Shown: piece after piece, positions 52,507 through 62,188 of the stretch | How the letters are laid out: every line of letters begins with the position of its first letter | Position numbering within the stretch: the stretch's first letter is position 1 | Assembly: GCA_009829735.1 (NCBI GenBank) | Contig: CM020619.1 | Span: 12,329,777-12,393,776, forward strand | From: Pyropia yezoensis | Taxonomy: Eukaryota; Rhodophyta; Bangiophyceae; Bangiales; Bangiaceae | Reading direction: 5' to 3' | DNA length: 64,000 bases | Position numbers and translations under genes: made by a program | The notes under the pieces: generated by a model | What the model was told of the DNA's origin: nothing | The model's input: only the letters and a program-made list of their open reading frames with translations | The model's database searches: none

Positions 52507-53001
52507 ATGACAGCCGCGGCGCGGCTTGACGTCGCCCCCTTGGACGCCGTCGGCGGCATCGCGCCGGCCTCCCTCTCTCCACCCCGAACGCGTTTGGCGG
52601 CGTTCGCCGGGCTGCCGGTGACGGCGGAGGTGTCGGCCAACGCGTTGGAGAAGCGCACTCGCGCCCTGCGGCCGCAGCAGCCCCCCTCACTCCCGGAAAA
52701 CCCCTCGCAAACCACCCGCTCTCCTCCCACCCGAAAAATCCACCAGAAACGGGGGAGAGAGGGTGGGCGGGTGGGTGAGAGCGTGAATAGATGGGGTGGG
52801 GGGCGGCGGTGTAAGCGGGTTGACGTAGCGCGTCGAGCGAGACCGCGCGCGTGCGAGTGCGGGAGGCGGGCCGCCAGCCTTAGGCCGGTGTGTCGCCCCC
52901 TCCCCGCCATCGTGGGGGCGTGGCGGCGGCGCCCCACCACAGCCAGCGGTGAATCGGTCGGCAGGCGAGGAGGTGGGACGCTCCCCCTTCATGTACAGTA
53001 G
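52507..53001 (+). CDS. Doubtful small ORF
   Basis: A 164-codon frame beginning MTAAARLDVAPLDAVGG. The first 60 residues look protein-like (LAAFAGLPVTAEVSANALEKRTRALRP), and it follows a splice-acceptor-like CTCAG, but the rest becomes Arg/Gly/Pro-rich and may be untranslated. An intron donor could lie inside. I do not recognise any family. Confidence 0.25.
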   Translation: MTAAARLDVAPLDAVGGIAPASLSPPRTRLAAFAGLPVTAEVSANALEKRTRALRPQQPPSLPENPSQTTRSPPTRKIHQKRGREGGRVGESVNRWGGGRRCKRVDVARRARPRACECGRRAASLRPVCRPLPAIVGAWRRRPTTASGESVGRRGGGTLPLHVQ

Positions 53002-53747
53002 AACACATCCGGGCTGTATTGCCGTCACACTCCGCCGTGGCTCGTGGGAGGTGGGCGGGGGTGCCGGTGGAGGCGGCAAAGACGCCACCACCACACCGGC
53101 ACCTCTTCGCGGCCAAAGAGAGGCCTCCTGCACCCACCCGTGATGAGGTTGTTGCGCCGCTGTTTGTCCCATCGGCGGTGTCCGGACCACCGTCGGTAGG
53201 TGCCGTCGCCACCCACACTATTCTGAACACAGGCGATGACGGCGTCCCATACCGCGACTGCAACCATGCGAACGGCGCCGCCCAGCGCGACGATGGCGAC
53301 ACTGCGACGGCCAGCACCACGCTCACGACCGCACCGACAGCGGCGCCTTAAGACACTCCGAAAGTCAGCTCGGCGTTCCTCATCGCGCGCAAACCCAGCG
53401 GTGACGCACCTGCAAACGTCAGCGACTATTTAATCTTGTGTAGCACCCTACGACATCGGCAGCCACCGTTGCGCCAAAGTCCATGACCTCCTCAAGCGCC
53501 ATCCCCCCCGGCGACGCCGTCAGTCATTCCCATGCGCACATACTGACGACGGAGCTCTTGGCTATCCACGCGCCACTGCCGACGGGCTGCCGAGTACCAT
53601 GCTCGGCTGCGGACCCTTTTTTCATCGGGATTCTGCTTGTGGTCGGTGAGGATCGGTAGGAAGATAGAGCACCGTTTCTCACACTGCTAGCTCACTCCAG
53701 GTGACTGGGTTGACTCTCTGTGGAAGCAAGGGCGCAGACGCATGCGG
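53002..53747. other. Intergenic, no gene seen
   Basis: Contains TACAGTA at about 52993-52999 just before it, and an AT-rich ATTTAATCTTGTGTAG near 53426. No gene or RNA seen. Confidence 0.45.
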
Positions 53748-53938
53748 GTTTCGTGGACGGATCTTGGAAGAGGACGGGGGGGCGGACGAGGTGAGAGGTC
53801 AGGAGGTGGCTCGTTCGGTGCACTGAAGGTAGCGCCAGACGACCGTCGCGGTTTCTCGAGACACAGTCATGGCGGCCTCTGGTGGGCGGGTCTCTGAAGG
53901 GGAGTAGGGGGCGGACAGCGTGGGGTTCAGGACGTGGC
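53748..53938. repeat. Imperfect direct repeat, period about 127 bases
   Basis: The segment at 53748-53811 (GGACGGATCTTGGAAGAGGACG... to ...CAGGAGGTGGCT) is echoed at 53875-53938 (GGGCGGGTCTCTGAAGGGGAGT... to ...CAGGACGTGGCT). The blocks share the sequence GGGGGGCGGAC and TCAGGANGTGGCT, separated by one period, and a weaker third copy may start near 54000. Confidence 0.5.
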
Positions 53939-54481
53939 TGGGTCTCAGAGGAGAAAGGGGGGATGGATGGGGAGCGGGGGTCTGGGATGACGAACGGGGA
54001 CGGGGAGTAGAGGGCCGCGGTGGGATCCCAAACGGTTTTGGTCAACGAAAAAGCCCACCACAAATCCAGTCTTGGTAAAGTCTGGTCGACAATGGACGAA
54101 GAAAGCTGCGGTCGCGCGCCCCTTGGCGGCGCCCTCTCCTGCTTGTCACGTTCGCCGAAGCACATATAGGTGGTGGCCACGGCTCGCATTGCACCATGGT
54201 GGGTCGCCAGATGCGGCGACGACCTGTACTGCACGCCCCCAGTGCATCATCCGCGAGGGAGCTCGAGGTACAGTAGCCACGCCTCGTGAGCAGCCACCTG
54301 TTCATGTCCAGCTGGATCGACGATGCGGGGCGGCGAGAGTGAAAAATGTGCGGCTGCCTCGCGGTGTGGGCACGCCGCGGCGTTGCTCCAATGGCCCGCC
54401 TCCGTGTGCCGGCTCGACCCGGCATTGGTGCGGGGCGCCTGTCACGGATCTGGTGGAAGAAGTGACCTGGGGTCAATCATA
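53939..54481. other. Intergenic, no gene seen
   Basis: Upstream of the second MYND gene. It contains TACAGTA at about 54266. The minus-strand frame here (53692-54234) is repetitive and not supported. Confidence 0.4.
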
Positions 54482-54506
54482 GAGAGGGGCTATGATAGCC
54501 CCTCTC
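54482..54506. promoter_or_regulatory. Perfect 11-bp-stem hairpin in the 5' region of the MYND gene
   Basis: GAGAGGGGCTA, a three-base loop TGA, then TAGCCCCTCTC. An 11-of-11 inverted repeat with a minimal loop, about 275 bases upstream of the chosen start of the next gene. It could fold in DNA or in the leader RNA. Function is unknown. Confidence 0.7.
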
Positions 54507-54781
54507 ACCCCTCGTTGCTGCGGGTGCACCGCGTCGCGCAGTCGCCGTGCGTTGCTCCCGGCGGCAGCCCCAGGCGCCACAACACGGGCGTGCACCCGGG
54601 TGGCCCCTCCCACGCGGCATCAGCAACAGATGCCGCTCTCTTTTTCCCCCCACAAACTTCCCCCTTTGTGCCGCCCCCTCTTTTGGATCGGGGCCTCTGC
54701 GCTGCGCGTCTCGTCCGCCTCGCTGCTGGGAGACCTGCCTCTGCTCGCGTGCCAAAGGGGTGCGCGTTTCACCCGCCCGTT
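54507..54781. other. Leader region of the second MYND gene
   Basis: The reading frame of the following gene is open through here (to an ATG at 54323), but the amino acids are Pro/Ala/His-rich and do not look like the downstream protein, so it is treated as 5' untranslated. Confidence 0.4.
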
Positions 54782-57172
54782 ATGGAGCGCATCCTGCGCA
54801 TCTCGCCTGCGCTGGCCCTGGCCACCATACGGGAGAACTTTGGCTCCCTCCCCCTGGTCCGCTCGCCAGCCCAGACGCGCGCCGCCCACGTGGCGGACCA
54901 CGTCGAGGCAGGTCACATCCATGAGAGTTGCAACTGCAGTGGCGCGCCTTGTGCGGCCACCGAGTACACCACGTCGTCACCGTTCGAAGTAGGCATGGTC
55001 GGCACGCAAGACCCAGAAGACTGTGCTATTCATCACGCGCTGGCCTCTGTGGGCGGCGCGAGGCTGTTGGTCGCTGAGTTCAGTTCCGCCCTGGACGGCG
55101 CAGTAGAAGCGGTGGCCGACCCTCTTGCGCCAAGTGCAGCAGCCCCGGGTGGTCTACGCCCGCTGGCAAGGGAGGGAGCGTGCTGGACACTGCCCCGCGC
55201 GTGGACTGTCGCCCAAGTCCTGTCCCGCCTCCTCGACTCGTGCTCGTGTGCGTCGGAGGAGATCGCCGTAGGGCTATGCCAGGTGGCCGCCAAGCACTAC
55301 AGGGCCGCCGGCGTCGGGGAAGGCAGTGTCACCCACGATGTCAATTCGCTGCTGCGCATCTTGGTAGTGCGGCTACTGATGGGGATCTTCCGCTCGACTC
55401 TGGCGGGTGTATGCGACCCGGCGGACGCCGAGAGCGAGGGGCTGGCTTCGTCCACGTCGGGTGCCCTTCTAGTTTCCGTGCTTGGTCGAGAGCGAGTCCG
55501 CGCGGCGTCGCAGCCGCGCGGGCGGGAGCAACGGCGGGGGGGCAGCACTTGCACGACCTGTCCGCCCGCACCGGGGGAGGTGTGCATGGCAGTGATGAAG
55601 ACCGTGGCAGCGTGCAAGCAGATGGTGCAGGCGCTGTTCGAGGTGGACCAGCCGGTCCAGGGGCGTCGGTCTGACAGGGGCCACCGCTACAGCGCATCTG
55701 CGGCCCACCACCATGATGAGGGCACCAGCGAACCAACCGATGATGGCTGTTCCTCTGACTGCCGTCATCCTGGGGCGGCTTACGTACGCGGCCGCCTTGT
55801 GGACGGTGCGGCATCCGAGTCAATGCCGCCAACGGTTAGCCGCGCAGCGTGGACGCCAATCAACATGCTTGTCAAGGCGGCTGCGCGGCCGGTCTTGGCG
55901 GCTGTCCCGGATGCTGCTCTGCGGATGCTGGAGTCTCTTCATGATGCTCGAGACGCGTGCCCGCACGTCGATCCAGAAGGCATCTTCTTTGGGCGCTGTC
56001 TGTCGGCTCTGATGGTGCTGGGGACTGTAGACCCGCCGGCGCTGCGGCTGCCACCCGACGCGCAGATCAACGTGCCGGCAACTCTGGTGTGCGCTGTGAT
56101 CAGCCGCTTTTCCGTCAACGACGAAGAAGCTCTCTCCTGGGGCGGGAACTTGATCGAGGGGCTTTTCAGAGTGCTGACTATTGCTGCCGTCGATGTGGAT
56201 GCCGTGACAATGTCAAGCTTTGTTACGTCGCTGCTCATGGCACAAGCTCAGCTGGAGGTAGAGAAGGGAGGTAGGCTCAATCAGCTGAAGGCGGGCCAGG
56301 CGTCAGCCCTGCTCCTGCACTTGGCGGCGTCCGAGGCGGTCGCCGCCGCGGAGTCTGGCACGCCGCCGTTGCCTGGTAAATGCGTACCGTCGTCATCCTC
56401 CTTCGGCGCACATGAGGGGTCATCGGCTTGGGTGTCTCCCACCTCCCCTCGGCACCCATCCAAGCTGCAACCCCTCCTCCGCTCTCACCGCCGCCTGCTC
56501 GCCCGCATGGCAGAGCTACCAGCACTCCACGAAACTGCAGCTGCGCTGATGGTGCTTGCCGGCTCTCCGTCGCGGCATCCTCCCCTAGCCGAGCTAGTCA
56601 GCTGGACGCTCCCGGGGCCCATGGACCGAATGTTTCCCCTGGTCGCTCCAGGATGTACAGCGGGCTGCGGGCGCGGCCACCGGGAAGGGGACCTTATCGG
56701 CGCTCCTCGCACGTGCGGCGGGTGCCGCGTGGCCCACTTCTGCTCTGACGGCTGCGCGTCGACTGCCTGGCGTCAGGGCGGCCACAAGAAGTTGTGCACT
56801 GTATGGGCAGCCGGTCGATTGGCTGGGGTCCTGGGAGCGCCTCTCCGGGTGCCGCGGATAGCTGTGGCGCCCGCTGGGGACACAGGCGCGCACCCGGAGG
56901 GTGGCAAGGGTGGCGCCATCGCTGCTACTGCCGCTGCCGCCTACTCGTGGTCCTGGCTCCGCCCGTTGGTGGCAAAGGCGGCAGCTGCGGGTCTGGACGC
57001 GACGGACCTCGTTGTTGTCGTGGAGCGGGGCCTGGGCGTCGCGTGCGTGTTGCCAACGGCCGTGTACCGGGTGACGCCGAATTCGGTATCGGTGGTGCCT
57101 GTGGCCAGCAAGAATCGCATTCGCGTCTTGGCGGTGGAAGCCGTTGCCAAGATGCGAGTGATGGCGGTATAA
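54782..57172 (+). CDS. Large helical protein with C-terminal MYND zinc finger
   Basis: A 796-residue protein from the ATG at 54782 (MERILRISPALALATIRENF). The first 600 residues are helical with normal composition: WTVAQVLSRLLDSCSCASEEIAVGLCQVAAKHY, SLLRILVVRLLMGIFRSTLAG, WTPINMLVKAAARPVLAAVPDAALRMLESL, VCAVISRFSVNDEEALSWGGNLIEGLFRVLTIAAVDVDAVTMSSFVTSLLMAQ. They could form HEAT/ARM-like helical repeats, but no consensus is seen. The MYND finger is near 625-670 (CGRGH, CGGCRVAHFCSDGCASTAWRQGGHKKLC), in the usual C-x-H-C order, followed by about 120 residues. It is unrelated to the first MYND protein outside the finger: no ankyrin repeats. A possible AATAAA lies at about 57335, 160 bases past the stop. 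Role unknown, possibly an adaptor. Confidence 0.7.
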   Translation: MERILRISPALALATIRENFGSLPLVRSPAQTRAAHVADHVEAGHIHESCNCSGAPCAATEYTTSSPFEVGMVGTQDPEDCAIHHALASVGGARLLVAEFSSALDGAVEAVADPLAPSAAAPGGLRPLAREGACWTLPRAWTVAQVLSRLLDSCSCASEEIAVGLCQVAAKHYRAAGVGEGSVTHDVNSLLRILVVRLLMGIFRSTLAGVCDPADAESEGLASSTSGALLVSVLGRERVRAASQPRGREQRRGGSTCTTCPPAPGEVCMAVMKTVAACKQMVQALFEVDQPVQGRRSDRGHRYSASAAHHHDEGTSEPTDDGCSSDCRHPGAAYVRGRLVDGAASESMPPTVSRAAWTPINMLVKAAARPVLAAVPDAALRMLESLHDARDACPHVDPEGIFFGRCLSALMVLGTVDPPALRLPPDAQINVPATLVCAVISRFSVNDEEALSWGGNLIEGLFRVLTIAAVDVDAVTMSSFVTSLLMAQAQLEVEKGGRLNQLKAGQASALLLHLAASEAVAAAESGTPPLPGKCVPSSSSFGAHEGSSAWVSPTSPRHPSKLQPLLRSHRRLLARMAELPALHETAAALMVLAGSPSRHPPLAELVSWTLPGPMDRMFPLVAPGCTAGCGRGHREGDLIGAPRTCGGCRVAHFCSDGCASTAWRQGGHKKLCTVWAAGRLAGVLGAPLRVPRIAVAPAGDTGAHPEGGKGGAIAATAAAAYSWSWLRPLVAKAAAAGLDATDLVVVVERGLGVACVLPTAVYRVTPNSVSVVPVASKNRIRVLAVEAVAKMRVMAV

Positions 57173-59618
57173 GTTTAAGCCCAAGAAGGTACCCGCGAAA
57201 GGATTGCGTGACAGTGTACGAGGCAGCCGTGTGTGTGCGTGAACATATGTACCGCAGCAGATATATGGAAAACGGTAAGAATAGGAGGCTAAACTGTTTT
57301 CATCGACGTCAACACATCACACTGCCCACAGAAAATAAACGATGTGATCGACGACACCCCGCACGGCGAATGTCATTGACGATGACCACCACTCCCCACC
57401 CCCCGCCTGCTGTCGCATGGCTGGCGGCAGCGGGCTCCGCCCTGGCGCCGCCCGGCGGTTGAGGTTGGGGCGGCTCGCCCTCCGAGGAGCGGCCACGGCG
57501 ACGTCGATAGCGGGAAAGACGAGGCAGAACGCCCTCCCCGCCCCCAGCCGCCGTACCCTATCCCGGGGCCCCCCGACAGCGCGCCCGCAAAGCAGCCCCC
57601 TACGCCCCCGCCACATCGTGCAGCACCTCGCGCACCTGGGGTCCGCCAAGGCGTGGAGGGGGAACCCGGCCAATACGGCTCCTTGGGTCGCTCGGCCGCC
57701 GCCGTGGCAGCGGCAGGGCACCAAACAGGCCTTCAGCTTCGGTGTCGGCCGCAGCGTAGGCAGACGCGGCGGCGGTCCACACCCCACGCCATCACCGCGG
57801 CTGGAATTGTGTCTGGCCGCCGCGACCTGGCAACGGAGACGATATCGATGGTGTCACCACACCCTACCGCCCCCCCGCCTCCGCGTTGATCGGCACGGCG
57901 GCGCCAACGAGACGGGCACACCTACGTGTGAACAGCCACTACGCAGCCGCCACCCCCACCCCCGGCGCCAGAGTATACGATCCCCGCAAGGCCGTCGCCA
58001 CTACCGTCGCCAGCACCTCGGGGGGTGCAAAAGCGGCAGGTCGTCGGGGGGCTGCGCTCCCGAGACGCCCCCCACGGGCGCAGCAGCAGAATTGGCGGAC
58101 GCGGCGGCGTCAGGGACTACGCTCACGGCCGCCGCTGCCATGCCACTGCCCGGACAGTCCGCGCAAGGGCGCTCGTAAGCGCCACCGACAGCGCAAACTG
58201 CACGGTCCGGTCAACAGCGTTGCAGGCGCGTCGGGTGGTGACGGCGGTGGCGGTGGGCTTTCGCGGCAGTGTCGCCATGAAGAAAGAGATGCGCCGCCAC
58301 GCGCGGCCGGCTGGAGAGGGAAGCGCCTCCCCAAGCTTCACCCGGCCCGTCGTTGGCGGCTTGGTCTGACGACGCGGCCGAGTCTCATGACGGTCGCTCC
58401 ACCACTGCAGTCGCGGCGGCTACATGCTGTACGGTGGAAAGAAGCCGGCGTGGAGAAGCCGGCGTGAGCCGCCCTCGTGGGGGCTTCCGTGAGGGCCACT
58501 TCACGGCGGTATCGCCGCCGCGTACGCGCCGACGCCGGCGACGAGTACGGCCGCGGGGCGACCGAGCAGCGTCCACCGCGACGCGCGTGCCGTCGGCCGC
58601 TGCCTAGATGCCCCTGCCGGTGGGAATCCTTTGTTGCAGCGCGAGCGGCGGTGGCGGCGACTGGCGGCCACAGCGGCGACTGCGTCGGGAGAGACGTCCA
58701 AACGTCGCCCCTGCCCGATGGCGTAGGTAGCGGCGGTAGCGGAGGCAGCGGCAGCAGTGGCGGCTATGGCATAGACGCACGCACCGAGGTGGGCGCAGAG
58801 CGGTTGTTGAACAAGCTCGGCCACCACTAGATGGTCGGCCACGACGCGCCATCACGGCCGGAGGGGGTCTTCCGCGACGGGTGGCAGTGGGCCGCGAGGG
58901 AGAGGCTGCGGGGCGGCAGGAGGGCAGCCAGGCCACGCCAACAAGCACGGCAATCACCCGGAACGAGACAAGCCGACAGCGACGCCCCGTGCCACGCTGC
59001 CCAGTGCCACGTTGTTCCTCCCAGCGCCTCAGCTCGCATGCCGGACAATGCCCAGCACAACGACGGCGGTGACGGTGAGAGCTAACGCATTGTTTGTAGC
59101 GGCGTGGGTGCGGGCCCGCCAGACGGCTGGACGAGTGTGCGGCAGCAACGACGACGAGGTGAGCGGTGCCGAGTAGCAGAGCCCATGGCGGCAACGAAGA
59201 GGCGGTGCACGGCAGCAACGAATTCGAGGTGTGCTGCAGCATTCACGACAGGGCGTACGGCAGCAACGACAACGAAAGCGTACGGCAGCAACGACAACAA
59301 AGTGTACGGTTGCAGCGACTGCATAGCGGCGTGGCGGTGGTGCTCAGCTGCGCTGCCGCAAGCTTCGCGCATCGCGTTGCGGGCACGACGACCGAAGTGT
59401 CCAGGACAAAGCACCGGATATGAAACTTGAACATATTCAACTGAAAACGGCATTGTCCTCCGCTCTGAGCGGACTGAGCAGCGTCAATGGACCAGAGGAC
59501 GTGCAAGCAACAGACCGGCGCTCATCCCCCTCCTCAACGCTCGTCTGCATTCTCGTCGACCCGTCCCCCCTCCCGCGCCCTTCCTTCTCTGGTGCCTGCG
59601 CAAAAAACGGGATCCAGC
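57173..59618. other. Intergenic region with coding-like but broken minus-strand segments and a minisatellite
   Basis: Between the MYND gene and DENR. Several minus-strand stretches look protein-like but lie in different frames separated by stops: about 58842-58600 (VVAELVQQPLCAHLGACVYA), 58370-58130 (FFMATLPRKPTATAV, VDRTVQFALSVALTS), 58140-57950 (PPEVLATVVATALRGSYTL) and 57780-57600 (TAAASAYAAADTEAEGLFGAL). This may be a decayed gene or chance. A tandem repeat follows at 59130-59330. Confidence 0.35.
59130..59330. repeat. Degenerate minisatellite, unit about 24-25 bases (ACGGCAGCAACGA core)
   Basis: The core GYACGGCAGCAACGA occurs at about 59137, 59204, 59255, 59280 and, mutated (ACGGTTGCAGCGA), 59304. 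The two best copies, beginning near 59253 and 59278, are adjacent and 25 bases apart. It lies upstream of DENR and has no protein frame of note. Confidence 0.7.
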
Positions 59619-61731
59619 ATGGCGGCGGTATCGGCGCCTGCAGACGCGCCCGCCGCGACCGAGGACGCCGCGTGGCCGACGCTTCCGTCCGCCCCCGACG
59701 CGACAGCGGCAGGGGCGGCGTCGGCGGGTGGAGGCGGGGGCGGCGACGGCGGCGACGGCGGCGACGCCCCGGCTGGCGGCGACGCGGCGGTGGGCAGCGG
59801 TTGCACCGATGCCGCTCCCGTCGCAGAGGCCCCGTCCTACCCGCTGACCGTCGAGTACTGCCCTATGTGCGGGCTGCCGCCCGAATATTGCCGCTTCAAC
59901 TCCAACTCGGTGTTTGCCAAGTGCGTGGTCGCCCTAGGCGCGGGGAGGGAGGGTGTGGCGGGGGGGAGGAAATGCGGTGGGGGTTGATGTGGTGGTGGTG
60001 GTGGTGGGGTGGGGGGGGCGGTAGGGCCAGAGGGGTAGGGGTGAGAGGCGGGGATTTGGGTGGGGAAGGGCGGCGACGAGAGCAGACGGGACGCGGAGTG
60101 GGGAGCGACGTGCTTACTTTTGTTGGTGTAGGCCTGTGTGACTGAACTGCCGACGCGGCGGTTTGTGAACTGGCGTTGGGCTTGGGGTCGAGACACCGGT
60201 GGGCCCCCGCCGGTGGATGGGGCTCGGCTCTCGCGCGGGTGCGCCGGTGCGGGCGCCTGCGCGATACGGCCACTGGGAGGGGAAGCCGCCGGCGTGGTAG
60301 CGGCTTTGGGTGTTGGTTTTTGTGCTGACCCTTTGTTGTGCGCGTGTCCCGGTCCTCTCTTTTTTGTCACGGTGGGCGTGCGGCACTGGTGATGACCGTT
60401 TTGACTCTCGACCCGTTGCGGCACTGCGCGCTTGTTTGGGGGGATTCTACAGGTGCAAGCCATGGCTGAAGGAGGCGCACCCCACGTTGGTTCCAGAACT
60501 GTTTGAGGAGGGCGAGCTGGAAACCAAGTACGTTGCGCTCGCCCCCCCAGTCTCGACTGCCACATGAGCTGCGCGGTTGTGGTCAGCGCCGGTATGGCTC
60601 CGTGGCGTACCCCGCCATTGCATTGGTGGGCGGGCCTTGACCACACCCCGCTTGGTAGCGTAGCCCACATGGAGGTCCTTTTCCACTCACACCCTGCTGC
60701 TTCTGGCCTGTGTTTTACCTCTCCACTCCCGTGGCCCCTGGTCCTTGTGTGGCGCGCTTTTGTCACCCCCCATCGTGTGGACCGGCCTGCGGTGCTCGCT
60801 GCGGGGTTGCGTCTGTTGACGCGTGTCCAGGCTGGCCGCCATGGCCGTGGACGCCGAGGCGGCGACGGCGTCTGCCAACGCGGCCGCCGACGCGGCAGTG
60901 GCGTCGTCGCTGACGGGCCCCAAGCTGGTCAAGCGGGCGGGCGGGCGGTCCACGCGGGTCAACCCCGAGATTGTCATCCACACGGACCAGCGCAAGGGCC
61001 GCAAGCAGGTCACCATCGTCATGGGCCTCGACCTGTTTGACATTAAGCTGGCCGACGCGGCGCGGGCGTGCAAGAAGGCGTTTGCGAGTGGCGCAACGGT
61101 GGCAAAGGTACGCACGGGGGGTCCCCCGGCCACGCCACTGGAAGGGGCTGTGACGGGGTGGGAGAGGGGCGGGGGGCCGGGTCTCAGCGTGGTCCAGGCC
61201 CTGGGGGATGTGGACGGCGATGGGAGCGGGGCTGGCGAACGAGATTGGGAGCCAGAGGGGGAGCGGGGGCGAGAACTGAGGGGGGGGAACGGGAGCAGGA
61301 AGGACGGGGGGAAGGGGGTGGGGAAGGGGAGGCATGGGCAGAGCCGCCGTCAAGTATCTTTTTCGGTTGCTTGGTCGCCGTCACGGGAGGCCCCCGTGTT
61401 TTGGGGCGGTCCCCTGATGCCAACTGCGTGCCCCCTCTCCTGGAGTGCATGCGCCGCCGTCGGTTCTGCGTTGGGTGCTAACCTCCCAGCGCCGGTGTGC
61501 CCCGTTGTCAAGCCCCTTTACCCCCCCCCCCCCCCCCCCCCCCCCGCTTGTTCCTTAACCCTCCCCCCCTCCCCCCCCCCCCCACCACAGTCGGCCGACA
61601 ACCGGGACACGGTGGAGATCCAGGGCACCCGCGCGCACGAATTTGCTGACCTCGTCCGCGCCAAGTACAAGGTCCCCGCGGAGCTCATCTTCATCGTCGA
61701 GGCCAAGACCAAGAAGCGCGCCTTTCCGTAA
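59619..61731 (+). CDS. DENR: DENR/TMA22 translation re-initiation factor (4 exons)
   Basis: DENR with MCTS1 recycles 40S subunits and promotes re-initiation. Exons 59619-59920, 60453-60527, 60831-61107 and 61591-61731 join to 264 residues. Exon 1 ends with YPLTVEYCPMCGLPPEYCRFNSNSVFAK, the N-terminal Cys zinc-binding region that contacts MCTS1. Exon 2 completes CKPWLKEAHPTLVPELFEEGELETK, matching the CRQWLEKNFP stretch of animal DENR. Exon 3 leads into the SUI1/eIF1-like domain (KQVTIVMGLDLFDIKLADAARACKKAFASGATVAK), and exon 4 gives DTVEIQGTRAHEFADLVRAKYKVPAELIFIVEAKTKK. Donors are GTGCGT, GTACGT and GTACGC. The N-terminus has an added Ala/Gly/Asp linker. AATAAA overlaps the stop (61730-61735). 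Intron 3 contains C25 and other C runs. Confidence 0.88.
61521..61545. repeat. Poly-C tract (25 C) inside a DENR intron
   Basis: Twenty-five consecutive C followed by further C-rich sequence, presumably acting as or replacing the polypyrimidine tract of the third DENR intron. Confidence 0.85.
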
Positions 61732-62188
61732 TAAAGACCCACCACCCCACCCGCGGGCGGGCGGTGCGCCCTCGGGTGGGCTCCTCTTTCTCGCCTGTCT
61801 TGTGTTTTCTTGTGCCCAATCCACCCCCCGTAGCGGGACACAGCGGTTGCGCCACCCTGCCCATGTTATTCGGTCCCTTATTCTCCGGGGGGGAGCGCTG
61901 CCAGCGGCAGCGGCAGCGGGGTGCCGTCGCCCCCAACCCCCGTCTCCCAACGCCAGCCGTCATCACCGCCAGCGGGCGGTGGTGGCCCCCGTCCCAACCA
62001 TCGCGGCCACCTCTTCCCCTCCCCCCCCACCCGCGCTTCCTCCTCCTCATATCCCCCCCTCGCCGCCCCCCACGCTTCCTCCTCCTCCTCATCTGCCCCC
62101 CTCGCCGCCCCCCCTCCTCGCCGCCGCCCTCCCCCCCCTCCTCGCCGCCGCCCTCCCCCCCTCCTCGCCGCCCCCCCCCCCCCCCTCC
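61732..62188. other. Convergent spacer with CCT/CGCC repeats
   Basis: About 460 bases. From 62080 to 62190 the sequence is (CCTCCTCGCCGCC)-like repeated units, C-rich. It holds the 3' end of DENR and of the next minus-strand gene. Confidence 0.6.

Noticed and set aside
57417-58178. A 253-codon plus-strand frame downstream of the second MYND gene
   Set aside because: Arg/Pro/Gly/His-rich and without motifs; composition artefact.
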